Shown: positions 20,098 to 29,692, counted from the stretch's first letter. The stretch is DNA of 64,000 nucleotides from Pontiellaceae bacterium B1224 (GCA_029432815.1 JAROBA010000015.1:1-64000); one strand, 5' to 3'. Numbers and translations: made by a program. The notes: generated by a model not told the origin, from the letters alone.

Positions 20098-21726
20098 ATG
20101 AACAAAATTTTATGGGGATTGGGCTGCTGCCTTTTAATGGAAATCATGGCCCGCGGAGCGGAACCGCTCATCTTGGATATGGTGCATCATAATCCGGGGG
20201 AAGCGCCGTATGACAGCGCCTATGTTGATCCGGCCGTCATCAAAGAGATGGGCTATAACGGGAAGGTTTACTTTCTGTTTGAATCACCTTCACTGGCTAT
20301 TAACTGGGAATCGGTCGATCCGGATATTCTGCCGAAAGGCTCTGCGGACCGGCAATGGGTGGATGCCAAGGCCGCGCAGATTAAAACGATGCAGGCCGAG
20401 TGCAAAGAAGCCGGACTCTCAGTTTGGGCGCAGTCCGACCTGATGCTCTTTCCAAAACGGCTGATCGAAAAATACAGCATCGAAGAAACTTTCGGCGATC
20501 CGCAGAACCCCCAAACGGAAAAGCTGCTTCGCGCCCAGATTAATGAAATGTTTGACCAGTTTCCGGATCTGGACGGGCTGGTGGTTCGTATTGGCGAAAC
20601 CTATCTGCACGATGCGCCGTATCATCAAGGGGCGATCAAGGGTAAACAAAATGCCGAAACAACCATTATTCCGCTCATGAATATTCTGCGCGAAGAGATC
20701 TGTGTGAAGCGCGACAAGCAGTTGATCTTTCGCACGTGGCGATCGTTTGATGATAAGCTGGACGCCTATATGGCCGTCAGCGATGCGGTGGAACCTCATG
20801 CGAACCTCGTCATCAGCATCAAACATTGTGAAGGGGATTTTCATCGGGGCAATCCTTTCAGCAAAGTGATCGGGCAGGGGCGCCATCGCCAGATTATTGA
20901 AGTGCAGTGCGCACGCGAATATGAAGGGAAGGGGGCCTATCCGAACTATGTCATCAACGGAGTCATCGAAGGCTTCGAAGAGCATGCCCGCATGCCGGCG
21001 GAGCAGATCAACAGTCTTCGTGAATTTACCGAAAAGACGCCGGAGCTCTATGCCGGCATCTGGACCTGGACGCGGGGCGGCGGCTGGGGCGGTCCGTACA
21101 TTAACAACGAAATGTGGTGCGATCTGAATGCCTGGGTCGTGGCGCAATGGGCCGGCGATCCGTCTCAAAGCGAAGCGGAAATCTTCAACCGCTACGCCAC
21201 CGAACGGCTGAAGCTGAACGGTGACGATGTTGCGAAATTCCGTAAACTCTGCCTGCTGTCGGCGGATGCGGTGATTCGCGGACGCAACACGACCTTCGGG
21301 GACATGAATCCATGGTGGACGCGTGATCAGGGAATCAGCTTCCCGAAACCGAATGAAGATCCAGAAAAACAGACGCGCAGTCTGCAGCAGAAGGATGAGT
21401 CGGTGGCGATGTGGAATGAAATCGTAGAGTTGGCCGAATCTATTCAGTGGGCTGACGACCAAACCCGAGCGCATGCCGTCAGTTCTGCGATCTACGGTCG
21501 TGATCTGTATGAAATTTACCGGAGTCTGGTTTATCTGTCGGATGCGGAAGCCAACAACGATCCGGAAGGCATTAAAAAATGGATCAAGGCCTATGACGAG
21601 GCCTGGGCGGTGTACAACAAACTGCCGGAGCAATACCCGTTGGTCTCCACCCTGTATACGCAGGAGTATGAACGACACATCAAGACCCCCGCCGATCAAT
21701 ATGTAAACCAGCTACGGAGTAAGTGA
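20098..21726 (+). CDS. Secreted glycoside-hydrolase-like TIM-barrel protein
   Basis: The 542-residue product has a short leader (MNKILWGLGCCLLMEIMARG). It opens with PLILDMVHHNPGEAPYDSAY, typical of a first barrel strand with a bound sugar, and continues with DGLVVRIGET (about 160) and CAREYEGKGAYPNYV (about 270). A C-terminal helical part follows. The layout resembles GH67/GH115-type alpha-glucuronidase relatives with a central barrel and helical tail, but I cannot place it firmly in a family; R-I-G-E-T and R-E-Y-E are the best catalytic candidates. It heads a tight operon with the rhamnosidase and sulfatase genes; its stop codon overlaps the next start. Confidence 0.65.
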   Translation: MNKILWGLGCCLLMEIMARGAEPLILDMVHHNPGEAPYDSAYVDPAVIKEMGYNGKVYFLFESPSLAINWESVDPDILPKGSADRQWVDAKAAQIKTMQAECKEAGLSVWAQSDLMLFPKRLIEKYSIEETFGDPQNPQTEKLLRAQINEMFDQFPDLDGLVVRIGETYLHDAPYHQGAIKGKQNAETTIIPLMNILREEICVKRDKQLIFRTWRSFDDKLDAYMAVSDAVEPHANLVISIKHCEGDFHRGNPFSKVIGQGRHRQIIEVQCAREYEGKGAYPNYVINGVIEGFEEHARMPAEQINSLREFTEKTPELYAGIWTWTRGGGWGGPYINNEMWCDLNAWVVAQWAGDPSQSEAEIFNRYATERLKLNGDDVAKFRKLCLLSADAVIRGRNTTFGDMNPWWTRDQGISFPKPNEDPEKQTRSLQQKDESVAMWNEIVELAESIQWADDQTRAHAVSSAIYGRDLYEIYRSLVYLSDAEANNDPEGIKKWIKAYDEAWAVYNKLPEQYPLVSTLYTQEYERHIKTPADQYVNQLRSK

Positions 21727-23507
21727 TGATGACAAACCAAATAAACCCAATTCTCCGCTACCTTTTGTGTATTTCGTGGTTAACCGGCATTGCTTTTGCG
21801 GCACCGACGCAGCTGGTGGATGAAACTCCGGTTTCCATGGTTCAAGTGGAGGATGGAACCTATCTGGTCGATTTCGGGCGCGTGGCCTTCGGTAATCTCA
21901 GGCTGGTTTCTCCGAATGACGCGACGGTTACGGTTCATTTCGGTGAAGCCTTCAAGGATGGCCGGATAGATCGCAAGCCGCCGGGAACGGTTCGGTATAA
22001 AGCCGCCGAAACCGTATTGGAAAAAGGCCGGCCGGCCGTCGCAGCTCCTGAAAAGGATCGGCGGAATACCAATTACGATCATAAGCCGCCAGCGATTCGT
22101 CTTCCCGAGGAGTGGGGCGTCATTCTGCCTTTCCGTTGGGTGGAGATCGAGGGGTGGAACGGTGAGCTGAAGCCGGAGCAGGTGGTGCGGCAATCGGCGT
22201 ATGCATCGACGTGGGACGACGAAGCGGCCTCTTTCCAATGTTCCGATGAAATGCTGAATCAAATCTGGGAGCTCTGCCGCTATTCCATTAAAGCGACCAC
22301 CTTTGCCGGGGTTTATGTGGATGGCGACCGCGAGCGCATTCCGTATGAAGCCGACTCTTACCTGAATCAGCTGAGCCATTATTATTCGGATACCGATAAG
22401 CAGATGGCCCGCGATACGATCGATTATTTAATGGTCTACAGAACCTGGCCGAGCGAGTGGCCGCCGCATATGGTCTTTATGATCCATGCCGACTGGATGC
22501 ACACCGGCGAGACCGTCATGGTGGAAAAACACTATGAAGCGCTGAAGTCAAAAATCCTGACTGAACGTAAGGGCGATGACGGGTTGATCGCCACCAATGC
22601 CAAGCAGATTAAAAAAGGTGACATTGTCGACTGGCCCAAAGACGAGCGCGACGGCTATGTTTTCACTTCCCGTAACACGGTGGTCAATGCATTCCATCTG
22701 CGGGCGCTTGAACTAATGGCCGAGCTGGCCCGTGCTCTGGGTAAAGACGATGAAGCCCAAGCATTTGATGCGGACTATCGCGAAAGCCTTGCTACTTTTC
22801 AGTCCGCCTTCTTTGATATGGATGAAGGGCTTTATAAAGATGGCGTGGAGACTGAGCACCACTCGCTGCACGCCAATCTGTTTCCGTTGGCCTTCGGGTT
22901 GGTGCCGGAAGAGTCGCGCGCAGGCATGGCTGAATGGCTGGCCAATCGCGGCATGCAGTGCTCGGTCTATGCGGCGCAGTATTTGATGGAAGGGCTTTTT
23001 GAAAATGGCGAGGCAGAACAGGCGGTCGAGCTCATGACTGCACCGAATGATCGCAGCTGGCGGCATATGGTCGAAAGCGGAACGACAATCACCTGGGAAG
23101 CGTGGGACCAGAAGTATAAACCGAATCAGGATTGGAACCATGCCTGGGGCGCCGCGCCGGCCAATTTGCTGCCGCGCTATATTCTCGGCGTCGAGCCGTT
23201 TTCTGCCGGATGGGAGACCGTTCGCATTCGCCCGCATCTCGGGGGGCTGACGTCGGCAGAAGGGCAGGTGCCGACTCCGCGCGGACCGATCTTTGTCGGC
23301 TGGAATCTCTCCGAGTCGTTCTCACTTTTATTGACAGTGCCCAAAGGAATGAAGGCGCGCGTGGAACTTCCAATGCTTGGAACTGCTTCGACGGTTACCT
23401 GTGATGGGGCCGCAATTCCGGCGCAAGCTGTCGGGGCGCGCTGGGTGGTGGAACTGGATGGGCCTACTTCTGTCTTATTTACGGTTGAAACGAAAAAGGT
23501 TAATTAG
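21726..23507 (+). CDS. GH78-like alpha-L-rhamnosidase
   Basis: GTG 21723, ATG 21726 and ATG 21729 are consecutive in-frame starts. GGAG at 21716-21719 favours ATG 21726, which overlaps the upstream TGA (TGATG, translational coupling). The product (about 593 residues) has a signal peptide and a beta-sandwich N-terminal part. The (alpha/alpha)6 barrel typical of GH78 carries VDGDRERIPYEAD (the family's acidic D-x-x-R-E-R region), GTTITWEAWD and DWNHAWGAAP, with a closing C-terminal beta-sandwich. GH78 removes alpha-L-rhamnose. At about 590 residues it is compact for the family. An exact dispersed palindrome near the 3' end is read as L-P-M-L-G-T. Confidence 0.88.
   Translation: MMTNQINPILRYLLCISWLTGIAFAAPTQLVDETPVSMVQVEDGTYLVDFGRVAFGNLRLVSPNDATVTVHFGEAFKDGRIDRKPPGTVRYKAAETVLEKGRPAVAAPEKDRRNTNYDHKPPAIRLPEEWGVILPFRWVEIEGWNGELKPEQVVRQSAYASTWDDEAASFQCSDEMLNQIWELCRYSIKATTFAGVYVDGDRERIPYEADSYLNQLSHYYSDTDKQMARDTIDYLMVYRTWPSEWPPHMVFMIHADWMHTGETVMVEKHYEALKSKILTERKGDDGLIATNAKQIKKGDIVDWPKDERDGYVFTSRNTVVNAFHLRALELMAELARALGKDDEAQAFDADYRESLATFQSAFFDMDEGLYKDGVETEHHSLHANLFPLAFGLVPEESRAGMAEWLANRGMQCSVYAAQYLMEGLFENGEAEQAVELMTAPNDRSWRHMVESGTTITWEAWDQKYKPNQDWNHAWGAAPANLLPRYILGVEPFSAGWETVRIRPHLGGLTSAEGQVPTPRGPIFVGWNLSESFSLLLTVPKGMKARVELPMLGTASTVTCDGAAIPAQAVGARWVVELDGPTSVLFTVETKKVN
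23368..23382. repeat. Dispersed palindrome TTCCAATGCTTGGAA (in CDS)
   Basis: Exact copy near the 3' end of the GH78-like gene, read as L-P-M-L-G-T in the closing beta-sandwich. Confidence 0.8.
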
Positions 23508-23509
23508 AA

Positions 23510-24856
23510 ATGAAAAAACGATCTGTAGCTTTGGCGATGCTGATTCCCTTTATGGCGTTGGCTGATCGCCCCAATGTAGTGCTGATTCTGGCGGATGATT
23601 TGGGGTATGGGGATCTGGGTTGCTACGGCGGTGATATCCCGACGCCTAATCTGGACCGGATGGCGAAAGAAGGGTTGGTGCTTACCGACTTTCATTCCAA
23701 CGGTACCGTCTGCAGCCCGAGCCGGGCGGCGCTGATGTCCGGCAAATACCAGCAGCAGGTTGGCGTCGACGGCGTGGTGACGGCGGACCCGGCGATGGCG
23801 GCCTATCAGTTTGGGATTGATCCGGAGAAAAAGGACACGCTGCCGGCGGTGATGAGCGGTGCCGGCTATAAGACAGCACTCTTTGGTAAATGGCACATCG
23901 GTTATCTCGAACAATTTCATCCGATGAATTATGGCTTCGACCGCTACGTCGGCTACCTCAGCGGTAATATTGATTATCATTCGCACTACGACCGCATGGA
24001 AACGTTCGACTGGTGGCATGACCGGGAATTAACCAAAGAAGAAGGATACTCGACGCATCTCATCACCCGTCATGCGGTGGACTATATTAAGCAGCATAAA
24101 GACGAACCGTTTTTTGTGTATGTGGCGCACGAAGCGGTGCATACCCCGGTGCAGGGGCCGACGGATGCCATTCAGCGCGGACCCGATAAAGTGAAGGGCG
24201 AGCGGCGGGATTCAAAAGTAGTTTTCCGCGACATGCTCACCGAGCTGGACAAGAGCGTCGGCGAAATTCTGCAGGCCGTTCAGGAAAACGGTCTGGCGGA
24301 AAAAACGCTGGTTATTTTTTCGTCCGACAACGGGCCGATGCAACTGGCATCGCCGGGCCCGCTGCGCGGAAAAAAAGGCTCCATCTATGAAGGAGGGCAC
24401 CGCGTGCCCGGTATCTTCTGGTGGCCGGGCACCATCGCGCCGGGCACAGAGAGTACTCAGACGGCTGCCCTGTTCGACCTGTTTCCAACCTTTGTGGAGT
24501 TGGCCGGAATTGAGAGCGAGATTGATTTCGACGGCGTTTCCATTCAGGACCTGTTTGAGGGAGAAGCCCTGCCGGAGCGTAAACTGTTCTGGCGGCCGGG
24601 CGGACTCAGTCCCTATGAGCCGAGCCTGGAAAACGGCGAGGACGTTGCGAAAGCCATCCGCGACGGCAAATGGAAGCTCGTCGCCCAGCCGGGCTACGAA
24701 CAGATTGAGTTGTTCGATCTCGAATGTGACGTGGCGGAAAAGCATAATCTGGCATCAAAGTTCCCGGAGCGGACGGAGCAAATGAAAGCGCAGCTCCTGG
24801 CCTGGGAGCAGCAGATGCTCTCCTGTCTGCCGTATGAAACGAAGCCGCCGAAATAG
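23510..24856 (+). CDS. Secreted type I sulfatase
   Basis: The 448-residue product starts 2 nt after the rhamnosidase stop codon and has a signal peptide ending at A-L-A before D-R-P-N. PNVVLILADDLGYGDLGCYGG provides the metal-binding aspartates. C68 in V-C-S-P-S-R-A-A-L is the formylglycine site. KWHIGY, FFVYVAHEAVHTPVQGP and FSSDNGPM supply further active-site residues. The length is normal for the arylsulfatase A/S1 class. It should remove sulfate esters from glycan in the periplasm or outside the cell, alongside the rhamnosidase and the upstream barrel protein. No formylglycine-generating enzyme or anaerobic sulfatase maturase is in the window. Confidence 0.93.
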   Translation: MKKRSVALAMLIPFMALADRPNVVLILADDLGYGDLGCYGGDIPTPNLDRMAKEGLVLTDFHSNGTVCSPSRAALMSGKYQQQVGVDGVVTADPAMAAYQFGIDPEKKDTLPAVMSGAGYKTALFGKWHIGYLEQFHPMNYGFDRYVGYLSGNIDYHSHYDRMETFDWWHDRELTKEEGYSTHLITRHAVDYIKQHKDEPFFVYVAHEAVHTPVQGPTDAIQRGPDKVKGERRDSKVVFRDMLTELDKSVGEILQAVQENGLAEKTLVIFSSDNGPMQLASPGPLRGKKGSIYEGGHRVPGIFWWPGTIAPGTESTQTAALFDLFPTFVELAGIESEIDFDGVSIQDLFEGEALPERKLFWRPGGLSPYEPSLENGEDVAKAIRDGKWKLVAQPGYEQIELFDLECDVAEKHNLASKFPERTEQMKAQLLAWEQQMLSCLPYETKPPK

Positions 24857-24893
24857 AAATAAGATCCGCCGTTTTCGGGAAATTCAGCAATAA

Positions 24894-24914
24894 ATACCTA
24901 TTTCAGGCGATACC
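24894..24914 (+). promoter_or_regulatory. Diverged copy of the ATACC-N11-ATACC element
   Basis: ATACC at 24894 and 24910 keeps the exact 16-nt offset of the three identical copies (30314, 50985, 57998), with core TATTTCAGGCG. It differs from them at three positions. TATTAT at 24934-24939, 19 nt downstream, could be a -10 box for the gene at 24970. Confidence 0.6.
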
Positions 24915-24969
24915 ATCCTGACACGGCGTGCGCTATTATGTTTGGTTAAAGTACTTTACAGGAGGACTG

Positions 24970-26160
24970 ATGGCTTCGGGGAAGAAGGAAAAAGGGTATA
25001 TGGCCAGGCATGCAAAATCGAGCGCGATGCTGGTGAGTCTGGGGCTTCATGCTGTATTGATTGTTGTGGCACTTTCATTTGTTGCGGTGACGGTTTACAC
25101 GAAAGAAGATCAGGTTTTTGAAGCCAAGCCCGTAAACAGGCCCAAGATGCAGCGTAAAAAACTGCAGGTGCCTGTAGAAATAAAAAAGAAAAAGACGCAG
25201 AAGCCTAAGCTTCGTAAACGGATCGTCGTAAAACAAACGCCTAAGGTGCCGGATATTAAAATGCCCGAAATCACCGGGGTGAAGGGAGGCTTGGCCGGAG
25301 GATATGGCGATGGCGGCGGTTCCGGTATCGGCTTTTCCATGCCGGAGATCGACTTTTTCGGAGCGAAGGGTAAAGGGGAAAAGGTGGTCTTTATTGTCCA
25401 TTTCGGGCCGGCGACGATCGGAAAAAACCCTTACCAACGCATGACCGGATACACCATCCGTAAACGTCTTGAGGATTTGATCAACGAGCTGCCGGAAGTT
25501 GCCTTGTTTAATGTCGCTGCATACTGGATGCACGACACGTGGGCGTTGAGCCCGAAAATGCTGCAGGCTACACCAGGAAACAAAAAGCAGGTGATGGACT
25601 GGATGGCACCGGTTAACCCGCTGGAAGGAAAATATCCGCACTGTTTTGTAAAGGCGAATAATAAGGCTAACTGGCTGAAACCAAGCTATCCAAATAAGGT
25701 AACCAAAGGACTGCCTTCCTGGGCGCCGAAATGGGTTTATTCGTATGAGGTGCCGGGGGGAATCAACAGCAAATATCTGGGCCAGGGCAAAAAGTTTGTG
25801 CATTGGAACCGGGGGGTGACCTGGGCGCTTCAGACGCAGAAACCGGATACAATCTTTGTTCTTACCACTAATTATATTGATGCCTGGGGTGGCGGGGGCA
25901 AAGGGAATCCCGAAAAGCTTTGTGATGCGTACCGGGAAATGATCCGTGAAGTTTACGGCCCGGATAAAAACCGTTGGCCGACGCTGAATGTGGTTGTGCT
26001 GGAACACGGAAATCTGAATCCGAATATCGTTCTCAATAACCAGTTCGGTCCGGTCATGAAAGCCTTCCGCGGTGATGGATCCACGATCACCGACATATCA
26101 AAGTATATGACCGACGAAGAGCGCACCATGTATAAAAATTACAGGAGTCAATACCAGTAG
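24970..26160 (+). CDS. TonB-like anchored protein with degenerate VWA-like domain
   Basis: The start is ATG 24970 with AGGAGG at 24960-24965; an upstream in-frame start at 24928 lacks a ribosome binding site. The 396-residue product has one N-terminal membrane segment (MLVSLGLHAVLIVVALSFVA, about 20-39), then a Lys/Pro-rich linker like that of TonB proteins and a Gly-rich stretch. The C-terminal domain opens with G-K-G-E-K-V-V-F-I-V-H-F-G-P and has the strand/helix pattern of a von Willebrand A domain. The metal site D-x-S-x-S is replaced by H144-F-G-P, so metal binding is unlikely. A periplasmic adaptor or sensor role is inference. It converges on the sensor kinase gene. Confidence 0.6.
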   Translation: MASGKKEKGYMARHAKSSAMLVSLGLHAVLIVVALSFVAVTVYTKEDQVFEAKPVNRPKMQRKKLQVPVEIKKKKTQKPKLRKRIVVKQTPKVPDIKMPEITGVKGGLAGGYGDGGGSGIGFSMPEIDFFGAKGKGEKVVFIVHFGPATIGKNPYQRMTGYTIRKRLEDLINELPEVALFNVAAYWMHDTWALSPKMLQATPGNKKQVMDWMAPVNPLEGKYPHCFVKANNKANWLKPSYPNKVTKGLPSWAPKWVYSYEVPGGINSKYLGQGKKFVHWNRGVTWALQTQKPDTIFVLTTNYIDAWGGGGKGNPEKLCDAYREMIREVYGPDKNRWPTLNVVVLEHGNLNPNIVLNNQFGPVMKAFRGDGSTITDISKYMTDEERTMYKNYRSQYQ

Positions 26161-26209
26161 ATCTGAATTGAAGATCTTCGGCGGTTTTCTGAAGAAGAAA
26201 ATGCGATGG

Positions 26210-28984
26210 CTAAGGGGTACTGTTCTGGTTTGTTTTTTCAATGGTAAGGGTGAACCCGGTTCCCGAGCCGGGGACAGATTCAATTTTCAAGTCGGCCTGC
26301 AGCCAGTCTGCGCGTTGCTTAAGGGTGCGGAGGGTCTGCGGCTTTTTCAGCGTGGCCTCATCAATCCCCGCGCCGTTGTCGCGAATGCGCATAATCAGCA
26401 TGTTGTTTTCCCGCCGGATTGAAATGTCGACATGGCTGCAGCCGGAATGCGTTTTTGCATTGTGGACGGCCTCTTTGTAGAAGAGCAGGACGCCTTTGCA
26501 GAACGAAGAATCGTTTTGCAGCAGCGCATTGGTGGAAGGATCCGCCTGAAAGGTGAACCCGGTTTTCCCGAGGAGGAGTCCGGCCAGCTCCTCCATATAG
26601 GCCAGAATATCCTGGGCGCGTCCGACTTCCGGGGCGGTGGTGCGGAGCACTTCCCGAAGGCCGAAGACGCTTTCGCGGGTGAGCCGGAAGATGGACTTGA
26701 GCCGTTTCTGCTCCGGCGCGGTGGTGATTTCCTCCTGCAGTTTTTCCACATGCAGGATGATGGCGCCTAGGTTGCTGCCGACGTCGTCATGCAGATCGCT
26801 GGCGATGCGTACCCGGGCTTGCCGCAGCTCCCGGTGCATCCGGATGCGGTTGCGTACCGTGAAATATATGGCGCTTCCAACCGCCACGATGAGCAGGGTG
26901 AGGCTGCCGTAGATGATTGTCTTTCCGATCTCCAGCAGTGTTTTTTTCTGGGCGTTGCGGAGGATCAGCTGCTCCTCCATCAGCTGTTGGCGCTCGGTGA
27001 GCTTTTCAATCCAGGTCCGCAGCGGCAGAACCTGTCCGGAATGCGTCAGCCCGTCGTTTGCGGAAACCAGCATCTGACTGAGTTTGTTCTCCTGCGTTTC
27101 ATTGGTCGAGGTCCGGAGCTTTTTCCCCATAAACGTTTCTTCAAAGACCGAGGCGCGGGCCGCTTCCTCGCCCTTATACAATGCCGTGATTTCGCTGAAG
27201 GCAATGGCCGGCATGGCTTTCGGAATGGGTTGCGATGCCTCGTAGACGATCAGCCGCACCGACTGCGCCGGGGTTTCGGGAAAATAGGAAAAATGGGGAT
27301 TCAGGCCCGGTTTGCGCATCGGAAAATATTTATAGGTGTCGTCGCTCTGCATAACGCGGCCTTGGGCGTCGAGCAGTTCGATGGAGAAGCGCACGGGAAA
27401 ACTCTGTCCGTAGGAGTGTTCGACCGCCGGATCAACCCGTACCGCATCGATGGGAATTTCCTGCGGATAGATGCAGGTGAGGATGTAGGACCCGGGGATT
27501 ACTTTATTGCCGAATCCTATTTTTTTAACAAACGTGTGGGTTTTTGAATGACTGTTCAGTTCCGGCAGCCCCAACGGGGTTTGGGCATCGACGAGAAATT
27601 CTCTTGCCAGCACATGATGGCCCTCCCGGCTGCCGCCACCCTTGCATTCCGCCCGGGGCGCCACGTTATCAGAACCGGCGAAGATGCAGATTTCCGCGAA
27701 CCCGGCCGCATGCCATTTTTCATAGGGGTGCTGCGGCAGGTCCGTGCAGCGCAGAGTCAGCCTGCGGGTGACCACCGGTTTGAATTCAATCAGCTTCGGG
27801 TGTGACTGGGCGATGAAGGGGCGGTCGGTGCTCTGGCCGATGACTTTGACCTGATTATCGACGATTGCGCTGATGGTGATGGAGCCCGGCCAATAGAGAT
27901 TTTCAGCGTAGATTTCATCCATGTAGAGTCGGAGGGGAAACAGGGCAACTGCATCGATTTCAACGGGCTCGTCCCAGATGAATGTCAAAGAGACCTCATC
28001 GGAGGAGGAGTCGAACTCGTGGGAAAGATAACCGCCGGTGCCGGTCGGTTCCCGCAGGTAGGGCTGGGGCAGGGCTTTAAGCTGCTCTTCAATCGCCAGA
28101 AGCCGGGCTTCGTTTTTCCGGTATTCTTTGAGAAACAGGCGGGCAATTTTTTCTTCGAGCGTGATTGTTGGTGTGGAAGCCGCCTGCGTGTCGGACCATG
28201 AAGGTACATGCTGTGAAGGTGTGATGGGTGTAACGCGTCCTCCGGCACCCGGGACGTCGAACGTTATGCCGGTGAGGCTGGCACCCTGAGTTGCCAGGCG
28301 CTGTGCTCCTGAAATGGAGAAGGTGGCGTTGGTTGCGCCGTTCAGGCCGATGTCGAAAAAGACAAAATTAGCAAAACCGTTTTTATTGTTTTCCAAACCG
28401 GTCACGGTCGCGGTTTCTGTGCCGGAGCTCAGGGTATAACCGGTCGGATCCCACCGGCCGTCCGCCTGATTCTGCGTTCCGCCCACCAGGCCCACTCGAA
28501 ATTGCTGCGGGGCTTCCGGCGAAACCGTGAATGTGAGAATCTCGCGCAACGCACCGGTTCCTCCGCTGGTCGTTACGGCGCTTCCCACAGTACTGCGGTC
28601 GCGGACCGCCGCGCTGACGGCGACCGTGGGATCATCCATAGGCCCCTGAGCGTGAACCGCCTGGGCCACACTCGAAAAATCGGCTCCGGCGGAAAAGGTG
28701 GCCCAGGGCAGGCCGGCCACATGCAGGGAAAAGGGCTGTTGGTTTTTCTCTCCATCCCCGCTGCCGAACATGAGCAGGCCGGCAGTTCCGTAGACATGAT
28801 CTCCATCAATATCGAAGGTCTTTTTTACGCCGGTCGAACGGTACGCCGTTACTTCGTTTGTTGCGTTTCCCAGAATGTCATAGCCGGTTCCGTCCCCGAC
28901 CACCGAAATTTGGATGCCGGCGTAAGCAGTACAGCTTATGAGCCCCGCGCTGATCATGGCACAATGGATTGTATGGATTCTCAT
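26210..28984 (-). CDS. Sensor histidine kinase with GYD-family extracytoplasmic domain
   Basis: The 924-residue product is preceded by GAGG and has a signal peptide (about 1-22). Residues 23-250 form the GYD domain, with SVVGDGTGYDILG, AYRSTGVKKTFDIDG, YGTAGLLMFG and DGRWDPTG; it is also found in secreted enzymes downstream. Two discoidin-like (F5/8-type) regions (about 310-600) follow. Then come a coiled-coil-like stretch, a membrane span (690-710), a HisKA_3 dimerisation box with phosphoacceptor H732 (ASDLHDDVGSNLG), and a C-terminal ATPase domain with motifs EAVHNAKTHS, RIRDNGAGID and GSGTGF. It is a NarL-partner kinase sensing outside the cytoplasm. It follows the response regulator by 48 nt in the same direction. 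Confidence 0.9.
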   Translation of the reverse strand: MRIHTIHCAMISAGLISCTAYAGIQISVVGDGTGYDILGNATNEVTAYRSTGVKKTFDIDGDHVYGTAGLLMFGSGDGEKNQQPFSLHVAGLPWATFSAGADFSSVAQAVHAQGPMDDPTVAVSAAVRDRSTVGSAVTTSGGTGALREILTFTVSPEAPQQFRVGLVGGTQNQADGRWDPTGYTLSSGTETATVTGLENNKNGFANFVFFDIGLNGATNATFSISGAQRLATQGASLTGITFDVPGAGGRVTPITPSQHVPSWSDTQAASTPTITLEEKIARLFLKEYRKNEARLLAIEEQLKALPQPYLREPTGTGGYLSHEFDSSSDEVSLTFIWDEPVEIDAVALFPLRLYMDEIYAENLYWPGSITISAIVDNQVKVIGQSTDRPFIAQSHPKLIEFKPVVTRRLTLRCTDLPQHPYEKWHAAGFAEICIFAGSDNVAPRAECKGGGSREGHHVLAREFLVDAQTPLGLPELNSHSKTHTFVKKIGFGNKVIPGSYILTCIYPQEIPIDAVRVDPAVEHSYGQSFPVRFSIELLDAQGRVMQSDDTYKYFPMRKPGLNPHFSYFPETPAQSVRLIVYEASQPIPKAMPAIAFSEITALYKGEEAARASVFEETFMGKKLRTSTNETQENKLSQMLVSANDGLTHSGQVLPLRTWIEKLTERQQLMEEQLILRNAQKKTLLEIGKTIIYGSLTLLIVAVGSAIYFTVRNRIRMHRELRQARVRIASDLHDDVGSNLGAIILHVEKLQEEITTAPEQKRLKSIFRLTRESVFGLREVLRTTAPEVGRAQDILAYMEELAGLLLGKTGFTFQADPSTNALLQNDSSFCKGVLLFYKEAVHNAKTHSGCSHVDISIRRENNMLIMRIRDNGAGIDEATLKKPQTLRTLKQRADWLQADLKIESVPGSGTGFTLTIEKTNQNSTP

Positions 28985-29032
28985 GTCGCCTCGGTGCTGT
29001 TCACCCGGAAGCCCGCTTTGGTGCAGGTTGCA

Positions 29033-29692
29033 TCAGATAATGCCCATCGAGGCGGCCTTGCTGATGGCCCCCGACACATTGTGTACCTGAAGCTTCTGGT
29101 AGATCGTGCGGATATGGGTGTTGATGGTGTGTTTACTGAGATAAAGCAGGTCCGCCGTTTCCTGTCGGCTTAATCCGAGAGCCAGCTGTTTCAATACCTG
29201 GGTTTCCCGTTCGGTAAGTTCCGTCTCGGGGGACGCCGGTTTGAACGTTGAAAAGGTGTCGAACACCATTTTAGCAATTTCCGAACTGAGCGGCGCGATA
29301 CCGTGGCTGGCATCCTCAATCCCCTGTACAATCGCCTTCAGCCCATCCGATTTAATTAGATAACCTGATGCGCCGGCACCCAGAGCCTGGAAGACCCGGG
29401 CTTTATTGTCGAAAACGGTCAAAACCAGAATTTTAATTTCCGGGTTGGCTTTGCGGATCAGTGGAATTGCATCAAGCCCATCCATGCCCGGTAGACCTAG
29501 GTCCAGAATCAGTATTTCCGGAGGCACTGCTTCTCTCAGGAATTCAAAAGCATCTTCCGCATTCGAAAGAGTGGCGCAGATTTCAAAGCGTCCGGTCGAT
29601 TCAAGGGTTTCACAGAGCGCCTCGCGAAAGTCAGCATGATCTTCGATAAGGCAGATGCGGATAGGTACTGAGGGTATTGGGGATTCAGTCAT
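29033..29692 (-). CDS. NarL/FixJ-type response regulator
   Basis: The 219-residue product has a receiver domain (about 10-130) with acidic pocket E17-D18, phosphoacceptor D64 in LILDLGLPGMDG, and VLTVFD before the switch region. A LuxR-type helix-turn-helix follows (ELTERETQVLKQLALGLSRQ, then KHTINTHIRTIYQKLQVHN). The gene precedes the kinase gene in the same direction and almost certainly forms a two-component system with it. It is transcribed away from the + strand secreted-protein genes starting at 30439. Its DNA target is unknown; the ATACC element is one candidate. Confidence 0.93.
   Translation of the reverse strand: MTESPIPSVPIRICLIEDHADFREALCETLESTGRFEICATLSNAEDAFEFLREAVPPEILILDLGLPGMDGLDAIPLIRKANPEIKILVLTVFDNKARVFQALGAGASGYLIKSDGLKAIVQGIEDASHGIAPLSSEIAKMVFDTFSTFKPASPETELTERETQVLKQLALGLSRQETADLLYLSKHTINTHIRTIYQKLQVHNVSGAISKAASMGII

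Noticed and set aside
20419-21699. Antisense frame of 426 codons opposite the 20098 gene
   Set aside because: It is a shadow of a real gene with clear protein-like content and translational coupling to its neighbour.
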